A stretch of 12,467 nucleotides of DNA from Chrysochromulina parva (lineage: Eukaryota > Haptophyta > Prymnesiales > Chrysochromulinaceae): NCBI GenBank assembly GCA_002887195.1, contig PJAB01001746.1, positions 1 to 12,467 on the forward strand, written 5' to 3'. Within the stretch, counting starts at the first letter, position 1, and each line of letters opens with the position of its first letter. Under the pieces are notes generated by a model. It was not told where the DNA came from. It searched no databases and saw nothing but the letters and a program-made list of their open reading frames with translations. Position numbers and translations under genes: made by a program. Positions 1 through 6,417 of this stretch are shown piece by piece.

Positions 1-374
1 CGATGCGGCCGGAGGAACGCGTGCCAAGGGTAGATGATGCGCCGGCCGACGCGCCGGCCGACAGGCGCGTGGACAGGCTCGCGCGGTCCGCTGGCATTTC
101 TTCGCTCTCCCGCTTCGCGCGACTCAAGACGGGGCGCGCGCGCGCTGCGTGAGTTGGCGTTCGCGCCGAGCGAGCCGGCGGCATGCGCTGAGAAGCCTAA
201 TTTGGCAGCTGATCGCGCTCGCATGCGCCCCTGCTGGCGTAAAACCCGGTGCCTGTGAACAGTGCCATGATCCGCACGGCTGCCCCTTCAAAACAGGCAG
301 CGCGTTCTTTCTGAGTTCTTTATTGGCTAAGCCCGTTCACAGCGAATGGGCGGGGGAGCAGGTCGCCCGCCGCC
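1..374. other. Upstream intergenic region, no recognised gene
   Basis: GC-rich sequence ahead of the XPB start. Short open frames occur on both strands but show no recognisable domain, and some run into the XPB gene in another frame. The one clear pattern is a perfect 12-bp tandem duplication, gcgccggccgac, at 39-50 and 51-62. The last bases before 375 (cgccgcc) form a strong Kozak context for the XPB start, so the XPB 5' UTR and promoter probably lie here. No TATA box is evident. Confidence 0.4.
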
Positions 375-3300
375 ATGGAGTTCGAAGCCATGAAGCAGGG
401 GCTCGAAGCTGCTTCCAATGCGGCGCAGCTTTGCGTTTTGCTTCTGCGGCTACGAGACACGCCATGCAACGGAAAGCTTCGCCAGATCTCGGATAGCGGC
501 CTTGGCAAGGCAGTAAAGCGGTTGACTAACCATGGTGACGCGGAGGTCGCAGAGGCTGCACAAGCGGTGGTCCGAGGGTGGACGGACCTCTTAGCCGCTG
601 CGAAGCAAGCCAAAGAGAGTGCAAGCGCCTCCGATGCCGTTGGCATAGTTCCCAGTAGCAGCATGGACAGCGCCACCACCGTTGCACCAGGCGCTCGATT
701 AGCACCAGCAGCAAACAGCAGCAAGCAGAGGATGGGCTCAACGCCTCTGGTACAGGCGTCATCTTCGATGGCGGTCCTGCCACCGCTCCTCCCGATGGCA
801 CCGGGCGAGTACAAGGATTACACCATGGACACGAGAGCAGCCGGGCGCGTGCTCGTCAAGCCCGACGCGGTGCAGAGGCCCTTTTGGGTGCTGCCCGACA
901 ACCGCATCATCCTCGAGTCGCACTCGCCAGTGTACGCCGAGGCCGAAGCGTTGCTGATCGCCATCGCCGAGCCCGTGTCGCGCACGCGCTTCTTGCACGA
1001 GTACCAGCTCACCGACTACTCGCTGTACGCGGGCGCGTCGATGGGGCTGAAGACGAGTGAGATACTCGAAGCGATGGCACGCTTCTCCAAGACGGAGCTG
1101 CCGCCCAAGGTGCGCCAGTACATCCACAACGAGACGTCGCGTTATGGCAAGGTCAAACTGGTGATGCGTGCGGAGCGACTCTTCATCGAGTGCTGCGGCA
1201 AGCCGGAGGTCCTCGCCGAGCTGCTGCGCGATCCGGAGCTCGAGCAATGGCGGCCGCTCGCGCGCCTCAAGCCGTTCCAGCTGCGCGTGACAGGCACCCG
1301 GGGTAAGAAGCTCGTGGGCAGCGTACGCTTCCTGCCCGCAGAGTGCATCTGTGCCTTTGACGCCTATCGGCGTGTCGAGATGCGCTACGGGAGCATGTCA
1401 GGGCTGCGCCCCGCGCCGCGTGACCTGAGCCGCGAGGCTCCTGAAGCGGCTCGGTGCGACCTGCGCTTTCGGCTCGCCTTCGCAACGGAGGAGGATGTCA
1501 AGCGATTCCACACCACGCTCGCCCTAGACTATGTGGAGGGCAATCCTGCGTACAACTGGCGCAACCCCGACCACGAGCTCATGTTCTGCTTTGCCTCTGA
1601 AGCCGACCGGCGCCGCTTTTGGCTGACGGCGCTGCCCCGGCTGCGTGCCCAGGCGCAGCTCTCGCCCTCGGAGCACAAGGCGCTCGACGAGGCGCTCGGC
1701 CCGCCCCCCACTGGAGCTGTGCGCCTCGGCGTCGACGGCACGGGGGCGGGGGACAGCGCCCCTCGGGAGGCAGCGGACGCTGCAGACGTGGAGGCCCTCC
1801 GGCGTGCCGAGGACGTCGACGATGCCAGCGAGGCGCGCATCGAAGAGTTTGAGGTCGACCCGAGCAGGGTGAAGGAGGTCAAGGCGCGCTGCCGCCAGAT
1901 CCGGTGGCCGCTCCTCGAGGAGTACGACTTCCGAAACGACACGGAGAATCCGGAGCTGCCGATCGAGCTCAAGCCCGACTCGAAGATTCGTGACTATCAG
2001 GAGCAGGCGCTCAAGCGTTGTTTCGGCAACCACCGGGCACGCTCGGGCATCATCGTGCTCCCCTGTGGCGCGGGCAAGACTCTCGTGGGCATCGTGGCGG
2101 CGTGCACGGTCAAGCGGAGCACGCTGGTGCTGTGCAACTCATCCGTCTCGGTAGAGCAGTGGTACCAGCAGTTCCTCATGTGGGCACAGATCGACAAGGA
2201 TCGCGTGACGCGCTTCATCGCTGGCTCCAAGGAGCCGCTGCACAAGGATGCGTGTGTCCTCGTCTCCACGTACAACATGATTGGGTACACGGGCCGGCGC
2301 TCCGCCGAGGCGCGTGCCATCATGGAGGACGTCTCGGACCGCGAGTGGGGCCTCGTCATCCTCGATGAGGTGCACGTCGCCCCGGCGGACACGTTCCTCA
2401 CGTGCATGACGACCCGCACGCGCTCGCGCTGCAAGCTCGGGCTCACGGCGACGCTCGTGCGCGAGGACGGCAAGATCGATGTGCTCAACGCCCAAATCGG
2501 CCCCAAGCTGTACGAAGCCAACTGGCTCGATCTGCAGCAGCGCGGCTTCATCGCGACCGTCTCGTGCGCCGAGGTGTGGTGCGAGATGACGCCCGAGTTC
2601 TATCGCGAGTACCTGCGTGCGAGCACGCCGATGCAGCGGGTGCTGTACGCGCTCAACCCGAACAAGTTCCGCTCGTGTGAGTACCTGATGCGCTTCCATG
2701 AGAGGCGCGGCGACAAGGTGATCATCTTCTCCGACAACGTCTTTGCGCTGCGCGAGTACGCCAAGAAGCTGCAGCGCCCGCACATCGATGGCGACGTGGG
2801 CCAGAATGAGCGCATGGCGGTGCTGCAGCAGTTCAAGACGGGCGGACGCTACTCGACGGTCATCATCTCGAAGGTGGGCGACACCTCCATCGACCTGCCG
2901 GAAGCAAACGTGATCATCCAGATCGCGTCGCATTTCGGGGCTCGGCGGCAGGAGGCCCAGCGGCTGGGCCGAATCCTGCGCCCCAAGGCGCGTACGGGCC
3001 AGGAGTTCAACGCCTTTTTCTACACGCTCATCTCGCGAGATACGCAGGAGATGTACTACTCGGGCAAGCGGCAGCAGTTCCTCGTCGACCAGGGGTATGC
3101 CTTCAAGGTCATACCGCAGCTCGATCTCGATGCGGAGGAGGGGCTCGCGTACGGCACGAAGAAAGAGCAGCGCGATCTACTGAGCTACGTCATCTCCACT
3201 AACGAGACCGAGTTGCGCGGCGCCGACGAGCGCGAGGACGCCGAGATCTCACGCTCCACTGGGGCCGAGGACGGTGGTGTGAGCGGCGGCGGAATCACAC

Positions 3301-3458
3301 GAAAGCGCGGCTCGATGGCCGAGCTCTCCGGCGCGGGCTCGATAGTCTACACCGAGGTGGCGCAGCCAGCCGCGCAACGGCTTCGGAGCGAGTACCAGAA
3401 GCGGCAACAAGCGAACGCGAAGGCGCGCGCAGCGCAGAGCGTGCAGGCGCAGAAATGA
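375..3458 (+). CDS. XPB: TFIIH subunit XPB/ERCC3-type 3'-5' DNA helicase with an N-terminal TFIIS-N domain
   Basis: This is a 1027-residue, single-exon SF2 helicase and ATPase. Known family role: XPB is the DNA translocase of TFIIH, which opens promoters for RNA polymerase II and acts in nucleotide excision repair in the nucleus. Visible order: residues about 13-78 match the TFIIS N-terminal (LW) domain, including SGLGKAVKRL and W69. A low-complexity Ser/Ala linker follows. Residues about 150-275 match the XPB N-terminal domain (RPFW at 168-171). Residues about 300-480 are an extra insert. The helicase core carries Walker A PCGAGKT (563-569), DEVH (664-667), LTAT with the XPB-specific RED loop (696-698), and motif VI with QRLGR (862-866). 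A conserved C-terminal SGAGSIVYTEV segment follows. All catalytic motifs are intact. At 1027 residues it is longer than the human protein (about 780), because of the N-terminal domain, the insert and the linker. The start has an ideal Kozak context (gccgccATGG); a second ATG lies five codons on. Confidence 0.97.
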   Translation: MEFEAMKQGLEAASNAAQLCVLLLRLRDTPCNGKLRQISDSGLGKAVKRLTNHGDAEVAEAAQAVVRGWTDLLAAAKQAKESASASDAVGIVPSSSMDSATTVAPGARLAPAANSSKQRMGSTPLVQASSSMAVLPPLLPMAPGEYKDYTMDTRAAGRVLVKPDAVQRPFWVLPDNRIILESHSPVYAEAEALLIAIAEPVSRTRFLHEYQLTDYSLYAGASMGLKTSEILEAMARFSKTELPPKVRQYIHNETSRYGKVKLVMRAERLFIECCGKPEVLAELLRDPELEQWRPLARLKPFQLRVTGTRGKKLVGSVRFLPAECICAFDAYRRVEMRYGSMSGLRPAPRDLSREAPEAARCDLRFRLAFATEEDVKRFHTTLALDYVEGNPAYNWRNPDHELMFCFASEADRRRFWLTALPRLRAQAQLSPSEHKALDEALGPPPTGAVRLGVDGTGAGDSAPREAADAADVEALRRAEDVDDASEARIEEFEVDPSRVKEVKARCRQIRWPLLEEYDFRNDTENPELPIELKPDSKIRDYQEQALKRCFGNHRARSGIIVLPCGAGKTLVGIVAACTVKRSTLVLCNSSVSVEQWYQQFLMWAQIDKDRVTRFIAGSKEPLHKDACVLVSTYNMIGYTGRRSAEARAIMEDVSDREWGLVILDEVHVAPADTFLTCMTTRTRSRCKLGLTATLVREDGKIDVLNAQIGPKLYEANWLDLQQRGFIATVSCAEVWCEMTPEFYREYLRASTPMQRVLYALNPNKFRSCEYLMRFHERRGDKVIIFSDNVFALREYAKKLQRPHIDGDVGQNERMAVLQQFKTGGRYSTVIISKVGDTSIDLPEANVIIQIASHFGARRQEAQRLGRILRPKARTGQEFNAFFYTLISRDTQEMYYSGKRQQFLVDQGYAFKVIPQLDLDAEEGLAYGTKKEQRDLLSYVISTNETELRGADEREDAEISRSTGAEDGGVSGGGITRKRGSMAELSGAGSIVYTEVAQPAAQRLRSEYQKRQQANAKARAAQSVQAQK
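411..608 (+). other. TFIIS N-terminal (LW/TND) domain encoded inside the XPB reading frame
   Basis: Codons 13-78 of the XPB frame encode a helical bundle with the TFIIS-N signature: an LLLRLRDTP helix, a CNGKLRQISDSGLGKAV segment matching the 'T-x-I/V-G-x-x-V' core, a helix rich in hydrophobic and basic residues, and a closing RGWTDLL that matches the conserved 'K-x-W-K-x-L' end. In TFIIS, Elongin A, Med26 and IWS1 this domain binds short disordered motifs in transcription elongation and Mediator partners. It lies in the same uninterrupted frame as the helicase, so the fusion does not depend on an intron model. The domain match is by eye. Confidence 0.75.
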
Positions 3459-4107
3459 GACGACTTCAACGATCAGCTGCGACAAGAGTACGCCCTAAGA
3501 GCGAGTGCAGAGTCCACGGTCCAAGCCGGGCTCCGCGGCTCGGGGTGTCGGTACCGCTACCGGCTCTCGTCGTCGTCTCGTACCGAGTACGGTGACTGTG
3601 CTCTGTGCTCTGTGGCTGGTTGTGCGTGTTGTCGTACGATTGTCGATTCGTTTCATCCCGCTCGCGTCCATTTCGTTATTCGCTTACGCGTTCGCGTATC
3701 CGTATGGCTGAAATATGAAATTGAAATGTACGATCTACGTGAGGATTTCAGGGCACAGGGGTCGCGCTAACACGACGAACGACATCGACAAAGCACGCGA
3801 CACCCTAACCCCCCGATACACGCACAGACCTACCAGCCAGACTGCCCGGGCTCATTGTAGTAGCCTATCGGAGCGGGTGTCTGACACACATCCCGTCACC
3901 CCAGAGCCCAGCGTCACGACCCCCCCCCGCCCCTCCCTTCCCTCTCCTCCTCACCAACCGCTGGTCGAGATCATGCGCGCCAGTTGGGTAGGATATCTCA
4001 ACCTCGACACGCCAACCCCAACACGGCCCACCGTTGGAGGCGTCGCGTGGGCGGGTGATTCATGCACACTGCCAGCACAGATCGTGGAGCATCTGAGCGT
4101 TACTGGC
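3459..4107. other. Convergent intergenic region between XPB and the phytase-like gene
   Basis: About 650 bp with no gene recognised. Open frames at 3505-3711 and 3715-4332 have no family resemblance and unbiased, low-complexity composition. The stretch holds the 3' flank of XPB, an A/T-richer patch around 3700-3730, a tandem ctgtgctctgtgctctgtgg at about 3597-3616, and a long pyrimidine tract near 3920-3952. No tRNA or other structured RNA was identified. Confidence 0.5.
3920..3952. repeat. C-rich pyrimidine tract, G-rich on the minus strand
   Basis: A nine-base C run is followed by a single G and then C/T-only sequence (cccctcccttccctctcctcc). The minus strand therefore carries several runs of three or more G, compatible with a G-quadruplex or triplex. 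It lies downstream of both convergent genes, so it could fall within a 3' UTR or terminator. Function is not shown by the sequence. Confidence 0.5.
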
Positions 4108-5004
4108 CTAGAGCTCGTCACGCAGACGCAGAAGAGCCGTGTTCGACGCCACGGTGACCGTCGTGTTTCGGGGCACGCCGCAGCACTGGGCCTGCGTCCA
4201 CGCCTGGTGAATGTCGTCGCATGTGTACGAATTGATCACATTGCGGGTGTTGTCGAAGATAGCATCGTCGAAGCAGACAATCATAAAACGCGTGTCCATA
4301 ACCTGCTGGAAGTGCGGCGTCTGTGCTGCTGAGACCCCAAACTGGTTGGTTCCCGGGAAGTTGGTGTCAGTGCCGGCCATCAGACACCAGTTGTCCATGA
4401 TGATGAGCTGCTCCGGTGTCCACTGCGTGAAGGCCGCAACAGCACGGCCGTCGCCGTCAGCATCGAACGGGTCTGACACACGATGGTAGTTGAGGACGCA
4501 GTTCTTGCGGAACACGTTGAAGCGGTCCTTGACAGTAAGATCGATGATGCACACGCGGTTGGCGGGGGCACCCTGGCCAGGGACCATGTGACCGTTGGGA
4601 AAGTCGGAGCGCTCGACAACGGCGATCTTGGTCGACGAGCCAGGCAGTGGCGACGCGTCCGCGATCGCACCGCCACCCGTCTCAAACTTGTAAAAGCCCC
4701 AGAACGAGTCGAAGGCCAGCGGCTGCGCCCGCACCTTGTACACACGGATGCCTGGCTCGTTGCGGTTGGCGAGGACCGAGCCCGCGTTGCGCTCGACAAA
4801 GGCCGCGACGAAGCCATCTGCCATCATCACAAGACCCTCATAGCCACCCGATGTTCCGTGGCGCACGTAGTTGGTCGCGTCGACAACAGCGTCGGTCGAG
4901 ATGCCGCACGTGTTCGCCTGCAGGGCCGCGATGGTGCAGTGCACCTTGTCGCTTCGGCTCGAGAGGAAGCGGCCGTTGAAGTTGCCAGACGAGTCGATGT
5001 CCAT
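4108..5004 (-). CDS. Phytase-like esterase, C-terminal half (separated from its N-terminal half by an inversion), ending in RDEL
   Basis: An uninterrupted 298-codon frame. It resembles the C-terminal part of the 'esterase-like activity of phytase' family (Pfam Phytase-like, a beta-propeller): GYEGLVMMADGFVAAFVE corresponds to the conserved second 'GxEGLA-x-pDG' blade, followed by IRVYKV, IAVVERSDFPNG, RVCIIDL and a late DNWCLMAGTDTNFPG that matches the family's DN-rich end. The nominal ATG at 5004 is probably not a real start. A stop codon lies just upstream in frame, the family needs the earlier blades, and those blades are encoded next door on the opposite strand. The protein ends LRLRDEL, a KDEL-type ER retrieval signal. 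Several Cys and N-x-T sites fit a secretory-pathway protein. Enzymatic substrate is unknown; members of this family act on phosphate esters or other esters. The C-terminal half itself has no internal break. Confidence 0.7.
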   Translation of the reverse strand: MDIDSSGNFNGRFLSSRSDKVHCTIAALQANTCGISTDAVVDATNYVRHGTSGGYEGLVMMADGFVAAFVERNAGSVLANRNEPGIRVYKVRAQPLAFDSFWGFYKFETGGGAIADASPLPGSSTKIAVVERSDFPNGHMVPGQGAPANRVCIIDLTVKDRFNVFRKNCVLNYHRVSDPFDADGDGRAVAAFTQWTPEQLIIMDNWCLMAGTDTNFPGTNQFGVSAAQTPHFQQVMDTRFMIVCFDDAIFDNTRNVINSYTCDDIHQAWTQAQCCGVPRNTTVTVASNTALLRLRDEL

Positions 5005-5730
5005 TCATCCCGCCCGTGCTCGCCAACCACACGTCCGGCATGGCAAAGACGTCGAACGTCACGTGCACCACGGCCACGACGGGCACCCGGAGCAGCAATG
5101 ACCCATGGTGCGACATGGCGTTCGGCCCATGGAACTACGTGCCATCGGTCGGTTTCTCGGACATCGAGCCTCGCATGGACGCCACCGGCAAGCGCATCAC
5201 GGGTGAGTTCATCTGCACGACTGACAACGGCTTCGGCAACTCGGCAAACTCATGGGACTACCCGCTCCACCTGCACCACATGCGCATCCAGAAGCCGTTC
5301 ACCTTCCGCCACGGCGGCTCCACATTCCCAACGTACACGGAGACCACGAGCCTTGGCGTTGTCCTGCTCCGTGATCCGAACAACTTGGTCCGCTGGGAGA
5401 ACGGCGCCGACATCCAGGTGACGTATGCCATCCCGGACGCGACTTGGAACGATTGGAAGAGCATGCGCGTGCTGACTGGCCGTGACTTTGACATCGAGGG
5501 CCTCGCGGTGCGCGACGCCAACTATGGTGAGCGCTCGCCCCGCACACTCTGGCCCACGCCTTCTCCACAACACAGAGTGCACCGGTCACATCACCTTGCT
5601 CACACGAGCTGACTGCCATGGATCCGAACGCCGTTCGTGCGCAGCCATCGCTGGCGAGGAGCTGATGCCAGCGCTCTTTGCAGTCAACCCCACGACGGGT
5701 GTCGTGCTGAGCAACTTCGTGCGCACGCCC
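5004..5730 (+). CDS. Phytase-like esterase, N-terminal half, in inverted orientation (exons about 5004-5526 and 5645-5730)
   Basis: The frame is open from 4980, and the domain-like part begins near 5004 (FIPPVLANHTSG). It contains the first blades of the phytase-like propeller: VGFSDIEPRMDATGK, TTDNGFGNSANSWDYPLHL, GVVLLRDPNN and GRDFDIEGLAV, the family's first 'DxEGLA' motif. After a 118-bp intron it resumes with IAGEELMPALFAVNPTTGVV, matching the family's 'xGDEFGP-x-L-x-x-F' segment, and ends around RTP at 5730. The next codons in this strand (HSGS, stop) have no family match. Instead, the expected continuation DIDSSGNFNGRF is at 5001 on the minus strand. On its own the piece would start at ATG 5040. 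It lacks a signal peptide in this orientation. Best read as a displaced internal segment of the same gene as 4108-5004, not an independent gene. Confidence 0.65.
5527..5644 (+). other. Spliceosomal intron (118 bp) in the phytase-like N-terminal half
   Basis: The donor is tatg|gtgagc and the acceptor gtgcgcag|ccatc. Splicing keeps frame (phase 1, creating a GCC codon) and joins the first DIEGLAV motif to IAGEELMPALF as expected for the family. A branch-point-like gctgac lies at 5608-5613, 31-36 nt before the acceptor. Unspliced, the frame runs into unrelated sequence and a stop. Confidence 0.7.
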
Positions 5731-5732
5731 CA

Positions 5733-5882
5733 TTCGGGAAGTTGAGCAGGCCGACCTGTGGGCAAACAAGTGACGGTCACCACAGCTCCAACAGCATGGA
5801 GGGCGTTCGGATGTACCAGGTAGTGTGCGGGATAGTCTTGGATTTGTTGAGAGAGGGTGAGTGTTGCGAGAAGAGCGATCAT
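5733..5882 (-). CDS. Probable signal-peptide exon of the phytase-like gene (original 5' end)
   Basis: A minus-strand frame starts with MIALLATLTLSQQ, a short hydrophobic stretch typical of a secretion signal, and stays open for 50 codons to about RPAQLPE at 5733. If the adjacent ~730-bp segment is flipped, its FIPPVLANHTSG follows directly in frame. Alternatively part of this stretch is intron: a tgcccacag acceptor-like site lies on the minus strand near 5753, with a weak gtacat donor about 64 nt earlier. No family homology can be claimed for such a short piece. Its support is position, frame and the hydrophobic start. Confidence 0.4.
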
Positions 5883-6417
5883 GCGCTCCGCGATCCTGTC
5901 GAGACGCAAAATGGAACGAGCGATCGCCCATAGAAAGTTATGATAGCAATGGCAAGCAGGCAATCATGATAGCAGACGATCTGAGCGACGCAGAACTGGA
6001 AAATCGGCAGACTGCGCACTGAAATGAAAAGTCGGCCGATCACTGAAGAGTCGGCCCGCCGGACCGTCGGCGATGGCGAACTCCCGACGGTGGTCTCAAA
6101 GTTGCCAAAGAAGGCAAAGACGAACCACAACTCTTCTCGATGGGACACGCGTGACCAGAAATAGACAAACTTTCAAATCCCCATTAAATCGTCCACGACG
6201 AACACGTAAAATCCCGAGCGCCTGTCGGTTCTTGCACTGCCGAGACTGAAGCAGCCAACCCGCCACAGCGAGACAGGGAGCACAGCCACAGCGCCCTCCG
6301 CGCGGCTGCCGCGGCCACGCGGTCTCGACTCATCCTCAACGACCGGATACCTAGCGATACACACGCACTTCCCTTTCCCGTACCCCCGGGCCGAAGTCCT
6401 ATGAACTGATATGGCGC
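5883..6417. other. Intergenic region between the EGF-repeat gene and the phytase-like gene
   Basis: About 535 bp, less GC-rich than its neighbours. It should contain the 3' UTR of the EGF-repeat gene (minus strand) and the promoter of the leftward phytase-like gene. A minus-strand open frame at 5879-6148 has no recognisable domain and is not called. A 9-bp direct repeat, atgatagca, occurs at 5940-5948 and 5966-5974. No RNA gene was seen. Confidence 0.4.

Larger units (their letters stand above)
5004..5732. other. Inferred inverted segment disrupting the phytase-like gene
   Basis: The N-terminal propeller blades read rightward here while the C-terminal blades read leftward immediately to the left (from 5001), and a signal-peptide exon reads leftward immediately to the right (from 5882). 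Only an inversion of this interval makes one continuous leftward gene of roughly 550 codons. Both edges carry the same hexamer ccattc (5001-5006 and 5730-5735). No long inverted repeats flank the interval. The right-hand junction preserves frame exactly; the other needs a 1-bp adjustment. It could be a real rearrangement or an assembly error. Confidence 0.6.

Noticed and set aside
2139..2933. 264-codon minus-strand open frame opposite the XPB helicase core (similar ones at 1524-2033 and 759-1247)
   Set aside because: GC-rich codon use on the plus strand leaves long antisense frames. These have no domain, while the plus strand encodes every helicase motif.
3803..3814. Telomere-like ccctaacccccc
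   Set aside because: A single copy with no tandem array, so it is not evidence of a telomere or interstitial telomeric repeat.
4483..5421. 312-codon plus-strand open frame crossing the inversion edge
   Set aside because: Its left part is antisense to the phytase-like C-half and its right part is out of frame with the N-half. It has an Arg/Ser/Thr-rich shadow composition and no motif.
5004..5732. Phase-variable invertible switch
   Set aside because: An invertible switch needs inverted repeats at its ends and usually a nearby recombinase. Only a same-orientation hexamer is present.
5879..6148. 89-codon minus-strand open frame with hydrophobic stretches
   Set aside because: No domain, an unconvincing composition, and it overlaps the presumed promoter and start of the phytase-like gene in another frame.
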